This document shows, in pieces, positions 8,693 through 15,813 of a DNA stretch of 64,000 bases. The translations under genes were made by a program, and so were the position numbers. The stretch's first letter is position 1, and each line of letters begins with the position of its first letter. The DNA comes from Stenotrophomonas maltophilia (GTDB lineage: Bacteria > Pseudomonadota > Gammaproteobacteria > Xanthomonadales > Xanthomonadaceae), in contig DEVL01000004.1 of the NCBI GenBank assembly GCA_002363385.1, positions 474,134-538,133 of the forward strand, in the 5' to 3' direction. The notes under the pieces were generated by a model. That model did no database searches. It saw only the letters and a list, made by a program, of their open reading frames with translations, and was not told the DNA's origin.

Positions 8693-9979
8693 ATGACTGC
8701 CGCCGGCGAGGCGCATGCGCCCAGCTGGTACGCCGACAGCGTGCCTGCCGTTGCGTTGCGCGCACCGCTGAGCGGTGACCTGAAGGCCGATGTCTGTGTG
8801 CTCGGCGCCGGCTACACCGGCCTGTCCGCCGCGCTGACCCTGGCCGAGCGTGGCTACCGCGTCGTGCTGTTGGAGGCCCACCGGGTCGGCTGGGGCGCCT
8901 CCGGGCGCAATGGCGGCCAGGCCATCGTCGGCTATGGCTGTGAAGTGGACACGCTCGAACACCTGGTCGGCGCCGAGGACGCGCGGACGCTGTTCGCGTT
9001 TTCGCGCGACGGCATGCGCCTGCTGCGCGACCGCATCGCCCGGCATCAGATCGACTGCGACTGGCGCGATGGCCACGCCAGCGTGCCGATCAAACCCCGT
9101 CAGGAGCGCGTGTTGCGCGCCGGGCTGATCGATCTGGCCCAGCGCTACGACTATCCCCTGCAATGGTGGGACCGCTCACAGTTGCGCCGTCAGCTCGACA
9201 GCCCGCGCTACCGCGGGGCCATGTTCGACCCTCACAGCGGCCACCTGCATCCCCTGGCTTACGCACAGGGCCTGGCCCGCGCGGCCGAGGGTGCCGGGGC
9301 GGTGATCCACGAGCAGTCCCCGGTCCTGCAGCTGATCCGTGGGGCGCGGCCGCAACTGCGCACCGCGCACGGTACGGTAACCGCCGACCATGTGGTGATC
9401 GCCGGCAACGCTTGGCTGGAAGGCATCGCGCCGGAGCTGGAATCGCGGATCATGCCGGTCGGCACCTATATCGGCGCCAGTGCGGTGCTTGGGCAGGCGC
9501 GGGCACAGTCCCTGATCCGCAATGACATGGCCGTGGCCGATGTCAGCTGGGCGCTGGACTATTTCCGGCTGAGCCGCGACCACCGCCTGCTCTTCGGCGG
9601 CCAGGCCAGCTACTCCGCCCTGCCTCCGCCGGGTCTGCGCGGGGTCATGACCCGGCGCATGCGCGCGGTGTTCCCGCAGCTGGCCGATGTGGAGCTGGAG
9701 TACGTATGGGGCGGCTACGTGGACATCACCCGCAATCGCGCCCCGCACTGGGGCCGGTTGACGCCGAATGTCTATTTCGCGCAGGGTTTCTCGGGCCATG
9801 GCGTAGCCGCTGCCGGGCTGGCCGGGCAGGTGCTGGCCGAGGCCATCTCCGGGCAGGCCGAGCGCCTGGATGTGTTTGAACGCATTCCCCACCGGCCGTT
9901 CCCTGGGGGACGGATGCTGCGAACGCCGCTGCTGGTGGCGGCGATGTCCTGGTACAAACTGCGGGACGCGTTGTGGTGA
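8693..9979 (+). CDS. puuB: FAD-dependent gamma-glutamylputrescine oxidase PuuB-like
   Basis: Flavin amine oxidase of the DAO/GlpO fold, 428 residues. The Rossmann motif GAGYTG sits at residues 38-43, followed by a glutamate-ended strand (VVLLEA). SGRNGGQAIVGYGC is the flavin-contacting segment typical of PuuB. The C-terminal FAQGFSGHGVAAAGLAGQ completes the FAD site. It should oxidise gamma-glutamylputrescine to the aldehyde used by PuuC, releasing H2O2 and ammonia. The longer open frame (from 8249) is rejected because the upstream part overlaps the puuD remnant antisense. No strong Shine-Dalgarno precedes 8693. It is divergent from the puuA-pot operon. Confidence 0.85.
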   Translation: MTAAGEAHAPSWYADSVPAVALRAPLSGDLKADVCVLGAGYTGLSAALTLAERGYRVVLLEAHRVGWGASGRNGGQAIVGYGCEVDTLEHLVGAEDARTLFAFSRDGMRLLRDRIARHQIDCDWRDGHASVPIKPRQERVLRAGLIDLAQRYDYPLQWWDRSQLRRQLDSPRYRGAMFDPHSGHLHPLAYAQGLARAAEGAGAVIHEQSPVLQLIRGARPQLRTAHGTVTADHVVIAGNAWLEGIAPELESRIMPVGTYIGASAVLGQARAQSLIRNDMAVADVSWALDYFRLSRDHRLLFGGQASYSALPPPGLRGVMTRRMRAVFPQLADVELEYVWGGYVDITRNRAPHWGRLTPNVYFAQGFSGHGVAAAGLAGQVLAEAISGQAERLDVFERIPHRPFPGGRMLRTPLLVAAMSWYKLRDALW

Positions 9980-9983
9980 GGGC

Positions 9984-10121
9984 TTAAGGGGCTTTCGGCG
10001 GGGGCGGCGGGTTAGGCGGCGGTGCCGGCCGGGTACTGTGCGGCGGCGGGTCCACGTTGGCCAACTCCGAGCGCCGCGGCGGCGGCGGCGGCGGATTAGA
10101 TCCCTTGCGTAGCATCGGCAT
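9984..10121 (-). CDS. Small proline-rich protein overlapping the DUF6338 gene
   Basis: A 45-codon frame preceded by a near-perfect Shine-Dalgarno AGGAGG (10131-10136) nine or ten bases before its ATG. The product begins MPMLRKG and is then dominated by proline: runs of six, three, three and five, with basic residues between. About 40 percent is proline and there is no membrane segment. The start lies inside the 3' end of the DUF6338 gene (26-nt overlap), so the two are probably co-translated. The frame ends five bases from puuB, with which it converges. I recognise no family. An SH3-like ligand or unstructured adaptor for the membrane protein is a guess. It may have been missed by automatic calling because of its length. 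Confidence 0.6.
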   Translation of the reverse strand: MPMLRKGSNPPPPPPRRSELANVDPPPHSTRPAPPPNPPPPPKAP

Positions 10122-10722
10122 TTAAGGGTACCTCCTCTGGAAACACTTCAACCCACCTCACATCGGTTGCGTGGATAAGTATGCCATCCAATGCAACCAG
10201 ATCGACCGGATCGCCGCTCTCCGTGATCCACGCTGGCATCTGAATGTAGAACTGGCCCGTCGACGGATTAACCGGCCATTCCTTCGGCCAGCCCGTGAGG
10301 CGTCGTCCGTCAGTCAATTGGAGCACTACGTACGCAGGGTTTTTGTCCAGGACGCAGAACCATTCGCTGGGGTGTGAAGTGCGAGAGGTGAATCCCCTCT
10401 TCCTCAACCAAGAATGAAACGTATCCTTGTTGACCGCGGCGGCCGCCGCGGCACCCAGAACGATGGCGAGCAAGACGGAGCACACGATCTCGCTGGTCGA
10501 CGTCCAGAAGCCTATGGCCCATAGCTCGCCAATCAGCTGCAGAATCAGTTCGACAAACTTTGTTGCCGCATGCACAACAAAGGTGAAGACCAACGCCTCC
10601 ACCGTCCGTTCGAACTGACCCGGTTTGGGATGGGAGGTCAGGCCGTAGAAGATCCATCCCGAAAGGAATCCCGGCAACAGGAATACAAGTAACGGTGCCG
10701 CCTCGGAAAAAAGGTTATCCAT
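10096..10722 (-). CDS. DUF6338 family membrane protein
   Basis: Protein of 208 residues resembling the DUF6338 family. Three hydrophobic segments occupy the first half: LLVFLLPGFLSGWIFYGL, a longer one around FTFVVHAATKF, and IVCSVLLAIVLGAAAAA. A soluble C-terminal half follows with the family-like stretches VLQLTDGRRLTGWPKEWP and DGILIHATDVRWVEVFPEE. The start at 10722 (MDNLFSEAAPLL) is chosen for its AAGGAG Shine-Dalgarno; the ATG at 10761 lacks one. Function is unknown. Members often lie in accessory regions and some have been linked by context to phage defence, but nothing here proves that. GC content looks lower than in flanking genes. Confidence 0.8.
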   Translation of the reverse strand: MDNLFSEAAPLLVFLLPGFLSGWIFYGLTSHPKPGQFERTVEALVFTFVVHAATKFVELILQLIGELWAIGFWTSTSEIVCSVLLAIVLGAAAAAAVNKDTFHSWLRKRGFTSRTSHPSEWFCVLDKNPAYVVLQLTDGRRLTGWPKEWPVNPSTGQFYIQMPAWITESGDPVDLVALDGILIHATDVRWVEVFPEEVPLNADATQGI

Positions 10723-11357
10723 CTGTTGCAGCTCCTTGATCACCGGCCCTGGGTGGGCCATGGCTCAGTTGGGAGCTGTCGCGCCCCGTCACGTCTGCCC
10801 GACGATGCTATGAATCGGGCTCTTTCCAGTGCAGGCCGACCGTCACACAATCACCAATAGGTGTGATTTACGTCATGGAAGCGAGGGTAGGCGGGCCGAC
10901 CAGATGAGGATTACGCGCCCCCCTGACGATGCCGGGATTGCCCAGGTGTGCAATTGCATCGCCTATCGGTTGGAGATGCCCTCGCGGTGGGACGATGCTC
11001 GACTACGGGCGGGGGCGGCGCCTTGACGTTGCGTGTGGCACCTCGCCCCCCCTTCCCGACCCGGTCCGAACCCAGCCTGCGCCTGAACATAAGTTGTTGT
11101 CGGCGCGGGGGACTGTGGGAAGCACGTTGATTATTCGCGCACCAGGGGCCCTACCAGCAGCACGTAGTCCACGACGGGCCGAGATCTGGGCGGAAACCGG
11201 GATGGCCATCACCATTTCACGGCAGTGCAGGTCGAATCGCCGCATTTGACGGCTCGCGTGTGCATACATCCGTTCGTCGTCGCCTTGATTGCATGCGCCC
11301 GAATCTACGGATACTGTCCCAGCTGACGGGGGTTCCGAACCGAGGAAATTCCGCCTT
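10723..11357. other. Gene-poor stretch between DUF6338 and MASE1 genes
   Basis: About 630 bases with no convincing coding region. Short open frames on both strands lack ribosome sites and domain-like sequence. On the minus strand near 11140-11200 a frame ends in a short protein-like tail (DYVLLVGPLVRE) without a credible start, possibly a decayed gene. Promoters of the two divergent genes must lie here, but no clear -35/-10 pair stands out. Confidence 0.5.
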
Positions 11358-12989
11358 ATGGCCAAAAGCAGGGGAGACGTGCGTTTGGATTGGTGGAGAA
11401 ATGGACTTCAGTTGAATCTACGCATACGCCCGATCGGAATTGTCATCGCGGTGGCATATGCCGTCGCCTGTTGGGCCGCGCGCCAAGTGTCGTTGGATCA
11501 GTTTTACCTGCCCGCGGGAGTTCGTGTTGCTGCCCTGTTGCTGTGTCCGCCACGCCTGTGGCTGTACTTGATCCTTGGCGAATACACGTATTTTGCTCAA
11601 ATGCGATACCCGATGGTGGAGAAATACGGGCTGGCATGGGTCATTCTGGGATCGGCCTGCCTGATGCCCGCAGTTGCCGTTGTCGTGCGCCTGCATCGAA
11701 AAGTGATGTCCGCCACGACGGACCTATGGCTCCTGTCCATCGCCGCAACCTCCGCGATCGTCGCCACCGCGTTGAAGCTGGGCCTGTCTCATTTGCTTTG
11801 GCCAACGCCTCCCACTACACCTGTGTTGGCTAGCGCCGCCCGGTTCTTGCTTGGGGACTACATCGGCATCTTGAGCGTTGCGCCCCTTGCGCTGCTCTGG
11901 CTGAAGCGAAACGCACATTATGATTGGCGTGCCTGGTGCCACCCGCCGACGATTGCGTCGCTGGCATCCCTGCTCATCCTGAGCACGGCTACCCTGCTGA
12001 TTTCCAACGAGTCAGCGACAGTCAGGAACAGCCTGCAGCTGATGATGGCCCTGCCGGCCACAGCACTGACCTGCTTGCATGGCTGGCGAGGTGCGGCTGT
12101 CGGGGTGCCGTTGCTTACCTTGCTCATCAGCGTGACGATACCCGGCACGGGGCTGCCCGGTTCGTTCGATGCGCGCGCTTTCACGACACAGCAGCTGATT
12201 GCGATCACAGGAACCGCTCTGCTGGCACTGGGCTCGCGGATAACCCACTTTTACCATCAATATGCCACGCGCGACCGTGACCGAAAGCAGGTTGTAACCT
12301 TGTCACGAGCTGCGCATATCGCAAGCGAGATGGATTTGCGGGAACGCGCACTGGACCTTCGCCGGATCGCCGATGGCATCGAATACTCCATCATCGACGC
12401 CGTCGAGCTGATGAAAGTAAACGGCCACCACGAAGCAGCCGACAGGTTACTGCACTCGTCGATGACGCATTCCCGTCAGTTCCGCGAGCAGGCCAGCATG
12501 GTGTATCCCACCGCCTTGGAGCAGGTGGGTCTCTACCTCGCCCTGCAACTCGGCGGTGTCCGCGACGCTTGGGATGCCACCGATCGCATGGGACACCCAC
12601 GTCTGGACGGCGACCCTTGCCAGCTGAGCGTGGGTCTCCAACTGGCCGCCTATCGGACTCTCACCGAGGCTGCAACGCTGCTGCTGAAGCACGAGCATGG
12701 GCAGATTCGTACGCGTGCGCGCTGCGGACTCTTCCGACAGCAGCGCGGCATCGTTGTGATCGTGGCACTGCTTGACGGGGACCGCCATCTCTCCGAACAG
12801 ACCATGACGATGGCGGTGGAGCGACTGACCGCGCGAACCCTGACCTATGGCGGTACGGTGCAGTGTCGACGCAATCGCATCAGGATGCTTCTTGTCGAGA
12901 TGCCTGGAAGCACTTCTGACCGCGCCCGACCGGCGCCCCTGGCCCTGCACGCGCCCCAACCGTTGAGCGGGAATGAGATCGCACCGTGA
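11358..12989 (+). CDS. MASE1 membrane sensor with degenerate histidine-kinase-like C-terminus
   Basis: A 543-residue protein. The first 300 residues hold about eight hydrophobic helices in a MASE1-like sensor arrangement (YLPAGVRVAALLLCPPRLW, FLLGDYIGILSVAPLALLW). The rest resembles a NarX/DesK-type dimerisation and ATPase module that has lost its chemistry. RRIADGIEYSIIDA occupies the H-box, with Glu where the phosphoacceptor His should be. YRTLTEAATLLLKHE occupies the N-box, with Leu replacing the Mg-binding Asn. No glycine-rich ATP lid is visible. It may therefore be a pseudokinase scaffold or sensor. The ATG at 11358 follows GAGGAAA; a TTG at 11289 would add 23 residues. It sits alone in the accessory stretch without a response regulator beside it. 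Confidence 0.65.
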   Translation: MAKSRGDVRLDWWRNGLQLNLRIRPIGIVIAVAYAVACWAARQVSLDQFYLPAGVRVAALLLCPPRLWLYLILGEYTYFAQMRYPMVEKYGLAWVILGSACLMPAVAVVVRLHRKVMSATTDLWLLSIAATSAIVATALKLGLSHLLWPTPPTTPVLASAARFLLGDYIGILSVAPLALLWLKRNAHYDWRAWCHPPTIASLASLLILSTATLLISNESATVRNSLQLMMALPATALTCLHGWRGAAVGVPLLTLLISVTIPGTGLPGSFDARAFTTQQLIAITGTALLALGSRITHFYHQYATRDRDRKQVVTLSRAAHIASEMDLRERALDLRRIADGIEYSIIDAVELMKVNGHHEAADRLLHSSMTHSRQFREQASMVYPTALEQVGLYLALQLGGVRDAWDATDRMGHPRLDGDPCQLSVGLQLAAYRTLTEAATLLLKHEHGQIRTRARCGLFRQQRGIVVIVALLDGDRHLSEQTMTMAVERLTARTLTYGGTVQCRRNRIRMLLVEMPGSTSDRARPAPLALHAPQPLSGNEIAP

Positions 12990-13030
12990 CAGGCTGGCTT
13001 AGGCGCTGTTGCACGTCTGCACCTGCGTGG

Positions 13031-13060
13031 CTCTGCAGGTGGCCGAGGCCACCTGCAGAG
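13031..13060. repeat. 30-bp near-perfect palindrome between convergent genes
   Basis: CTCTGCAGGTGGCC and its exact complement GGCCACCTGCAGAG are separated by only two bases (GA). It lies 42 bp after the MASE1 gene and 90 bp after the convergent secreted-protein gene. It would form a very stable stem in RNA, so a shared transcript-end structure is the simplest reading. The 2-nt spacer is also compatible with a dimeric protein site. Confidence 0.6.
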
Positions 13061-13149
13061 GGTCCAGCACACGTCAGTCAGCGCACACAAGATACGCAGA
13101 CCTGAAAGCAGCTGCGCGTGACGCAAGTATAGACGTCACTGGGGTCTAC

Positions 13150-13596
13150 TCAGCGACCGTCCCCAGGCAATTCAACAGACCATATTGCGTCGGCGCCCTC
13201 GCCGTAAACCACGAGTGAGAACTCCGGCCGCCGGTACACCTCATGCCGCACTGCGTTCGCAGGAAGCGACAACCGTTGTGATGGCAACGAGGTTCGTACG
13301 GTTGTCTTGCCCGCTGGCAAGGTGAAGAACTGATCTTCGATTCGGCCAAGAATCACGCGCACCTGCCCGGTCAGATCATTTACCTGGTAGTAGCGGATTC
13401 CATCACGCTCAAATCCAAAAACCAGCCAGTTCGGGTCCTGACTGAGATTGGCTGCAACCGGGTTTGAATCCCCCATGCCACTTTTCGCCATGGTCACCCC
13501 GTTACCGTCACTGGGGCAGCAACCCGCGGCTGCCACCAGCGGCATCGATGACAAAGCCACAACCAACACCACACCTCGAATGCGTGAAATTCGCAC
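13150..13596 (-). CDS. Small secreted hypothetical protein
   Basis: Protein of 148 residues with a Sec signal peptide (MRISRIRGVVLVVALSSMPLVAAAG). Cleavage is probably near AAAG-CC. The cysteine pair after the hydrophobic core could also be a weak lipobox, but the -3 residue is Ala rather than Leu. The GTG at 13596 is preferred over the GTG at 13602 because GGAGG then sits five bases upstream. The mature part carries a beta-rich stretch (DPNWLVFGFERDGIRYYQVNDL) and ends WSVELPGDGR. I recognise no family or catalytic motif. It lies in the lower-GC accessory stretch, convergent with the MASE1 sensor. Periplasmic location is likely; function unknown. Confidence 0.65.
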   Translation of the reverse strand: MRISRIRGVVLVVALSSMPLVAAAGCCPSDGNGVTMAKSGMGDSNPVAANLSQDPNWLVFGFERDGIRYYQVNDLTGQVRVILGRIEDQFFTLPAGKTTVRTSLPSQRLSLPANAVRHEVYRRPEFSLVVYGEGADAIWSVELPGDGR

Positions 13597-13934
13597 AGGC
13601 ACCTCCAGAATGGAAAGAATGGACTGCTTCCAAGCGATTCAATCTCCGGTGCACTTACTCGTACTGAAGGGTTCTGTCGCATCAGCACAGAAAATGCATC
13701 GACACGCAGCAACGCTCACATGCCCTCCCGGGAATGAATCGCTCCAGCAGCATATTGGCCGATATTGGCCAGCGCCATGTGCCGAGCGAAATCGGTGCAG
13801 GTCAAAGGTCCTTATACAGCGTTGTCAAAAGGGCGGAATTACGGACATCCGTTCGACTGGCGATGCCCCCCCCTAAAGTTCCGTGTGAAACCGCCGCTAT
13901 CTGTCCCGACCCCTCGGAACCGAGCGTACGCCTC
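13597..13934. other. Intergenic region upstream of the diguanylate cyclase gene
   Basis: About 340 bases between the divergent secreted-protein gene and the receiver-GGDEF gene. The cyclase frame is open from 13734, but the translated leader (residues 1-67 of that longer form) shows no domain and has codon usage unlike the rest, so I treat it as untranslated. No clear promoter or terminator is visible. Confidence 0.4.
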
Positions 13935-15281
13935 ATGCCGGCACTGTTGCAGGGCGCTGTTCTCAGCGACCCCGGTGATGCCCTGCCCCAGCGGATCCTG
14001 CTGGTGGAAAACTCGCGCACGTTCACCAGCATGTTGCGCGAGGCGATCGAGCAGCGGCTGGAGCTGCCGGTCTCGGTGGCGACCAGCCTGACCGAGGCCG
14101 GGCGGTTGCTGGATGAGGAACAGGGCTGGTTCCTGGTGCTGACCGGGCTGGTACTGGCCGATGGCGACCGCGACACCGTGGTGGACTACTTCCTCTCGCG
14201 TGGGCTGCCCACGGTGGTGGTCAGTGGCGTGTACGACGAGGACCTGCGCAAGCGTGTGCTGCAGCAGCAGATCATCGACTACGTGCTCAAGAACACGCCC
14301 GGCAGCATCGATTATCTGGTGTGGCTGGTGCAGCGGCTGGAGCGCAACCGGCGCATCGCCGCGCTGGTGGTGGATGATTCGATGTCCGCGCGGAAGTACG
14401 CTGCCTCCTTGCTGCGCATGTACGGCCATGACGTATACGAAGCGGCCGACGGCGCTGCGGGACTCAAGGCGATCGAAGCGCACCCGGCCATCCGGCTGGC
14501 GGTGGTCGACCAGGAAATGCCCGGCATGGAGGGCGTGGAGTTCACCCGTCGCCTGCGCACGATGCGATCGCGCGACAAGCTCGCGGTGATCGGCATCTCC
14601 GGCAACACGGACCCTTCGCTGATTCCCCGCTTCCTCAAGAACGGCGCCAACGACTTCCTGCGCAAGCCTTTCTCACGCGAGGAATTCTTCTGTCGCGTGT
14701 CGCAGAACGTGGATCAGCTCGAGCTGATCGGCACCCTGCAGGACCTGGCCACCCGCGATTTCCTGACCGGCCTGCCCAACCGCCGCTGCTTCCTGGAGCA
14801 GAGCCAGCGCCAGCTGCCGCAGCTGCAGCTGGAGGGCGAGCAGGTGGCGGTGGCGATGATCGACATCGACCACTTCAAGCACATCAACGATACCCACGGC
14901 CACGAAGCCGGCGACGATGCGCTGCGCGCGGTGGCCGCTGCCGTGGCTGCGCATGCGCGCCATGAGGATCTGATCGCGCGCTTCGGCGGCGAGGAGTTCT
15001 GCCTGCTGGTGCCCGGCCTGGACGAGGGCCGCGCAGTGGCGTACTTCGAACAACTGCGCCAGGCCATCGCGGCGCTGGAGGTGGACGTGGGCCATGCCAC
15101 ACTGCACATGACGGTCAGCATCGGGCTGTGTTGCCTGCGCCCGCAGCACGACTCGCTGCACCGCCTGATCTCCGAAGCCGACCGGCAGCTGTATCTGGCC
15201 AAGGCTGGCGGCCGCAACCGGGTCCACTGTGCGACGGTCACCACGAACACACTGATCCGCGAGCCCGAACCGGTGCTTTGA
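13935..15281 (+). CDS. Response regulator with two receiver domains and a GGDEF diguanylate cyclase
   Basis: A 448-residue cytoplasmic signalling protein. The first receiver (RILLVENSRTF...) keeps the conserved Lys in YVLKN, but its phosphoacceptor position reads VLTGLVL, so it is probably not phosphorylated. The second receiver is intact, with VVDDS, the Asp in VVDQEMPGM, GISG and LRKPF. The C-terminal GGDEF domain has GGEEF at residues 351-355 and an RxxD inhibitory site five residues before it, so it should make cyclic di-GMP and be product-inhibited. The start at MPALLQ is chosen because the first receiver begins just after it; ATGs at 13734 and 13863 remain possible. A bacteriohemerythrin follows 70 bp downstream. 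Confidence 0.85.
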   Translation: MPALLQGAVLSDPGDALPQRILLVENSRTFTSMLREAIEQRLELPVSVATSLTEAGRLLDEEQGWFLVLTGLVLADGDRDTVVDYFLSRGLPTVVVSGVYDEDLRKRVLQQQIIDYVLKNTPGSIDYLVWLVQRLERNRRIAALVVDDSMSARKYAASLLRMYGHDVYEAADGAAGLKAIEAHPAIRLAVVDQEMPGMEGVEFTRRLRTMRSRDKLAVIGISGNTDPSLIPRFLKNGANDFLRKPFSREEFFCRVSQNVDQLELIGTLQDLATRDFLTGLPNRRCFLEQSQRQLPQLQLEGEQVAVAMIDIDHFKHINDTHGHEAGDDALRAVAAAVAAHARHEDLIARFGGEEFCLLVPGLDEGRAVAYFEQLRQAIAALEVDVGHATLHMTVSIGLCCLRPQHDSLHRLISEADRQLYLAKAGGRNRVHCATVTTNTLIREPEPVL

Positions 15282-15351
15282 TCCAGATCAACGCGGCCGC
15301 CGGTTCGAGTGCCTAGAGTCGCCCCCAGTTGAACAGCGCGGGGAACGCACC

Positions 15352-15813
15352 ATGGCACTTCTGGTCTGGCAGGACGATCTGAACATCGGCATCGATGTCA
15401 TCGATCATCAGCACATGCGCATCGTGGAGATGCTCAACCACCTGCACGTCGCCCAGAAAAGCCTGGAGCGCCTTGCCGTGGCCGAAGTGATCGACGAACT
15501 GGTGGACTACACCATGTCCCATTTCGCCTTCGAAGAAGAGCTGATGGAGGAAGCTGGCTATCCCTTCTGCTCGGCACACAAGCGCGTGCACGAGATTTTC
15601 GGCAAGCGTGTGAGCGAGTACCGGCTGCGCTTCCAGGCGGGAGAGGACATTACCGAAGAGCTGCGCACGATGCTCTCGCGCTGGCTGTTCAACCATATCC
15701 GGGGCGATGACAAGGCCTACGCGCCTCAGGTCAAACAACACCTCAACCAGTTTGCGCGCGAGCACCAGCAGGGCGGCTGGCTGGGCCGCACGCTCAAGCG
15801 GTTCTTCCGCTGA
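15352..15813 (+). CDS. Bacteriohemerythrin (di-iron oxygen-binding protein)
   Basis: A 153-residue four-helix hemerythrin. All iron ligands are visible: His19, His57 and Glu61 (HFAFE), His76 and His80 (HKRVH), and His115 with Asp120 (HIRGDD). It should bind O2 reversibly at a di-iron site in the cytoplasm, for oxygen sensing or storage. It follows the receiver-GGDEF gene in the same direction after 70 bp, which suggests co-transcription and possibly an oxygen input to cyclic di-GMP signalling; that link is inference. Its TGA abuts the stop of the convergent MFS gene with no spacer. Confidence 0.9.
   Translation: MALLVWQDDLNIGIDVIDHQHMRIVEMLNHLHVAQKSLERLAVAEVIDELVDYTMSHFAFEEELMEEAGYPFCSAHKRVHEIFGKRVSEYRLRFQAGEDITEELRTMLSRWLFNHIRGDDKAYAPQVKQHLNQFAREHQQGGWLGRTLKRFFR

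Noticed and set aside
10000..10095. CGG/CCG-rich stretch read as a simple trinucleotide repeat
   Set aside because: One frame gives a coherent proline-rich protein with a strong Shine-Dalgarno, so it is better explained as coding.
10723..11357. Several short frames (60-120 codons) in the gene-poor gap
   Set aside because: None has a ribosome site, signal peptide or protein-like composition over its length; only a vague C-terminal-like tail near 11150 was noted.
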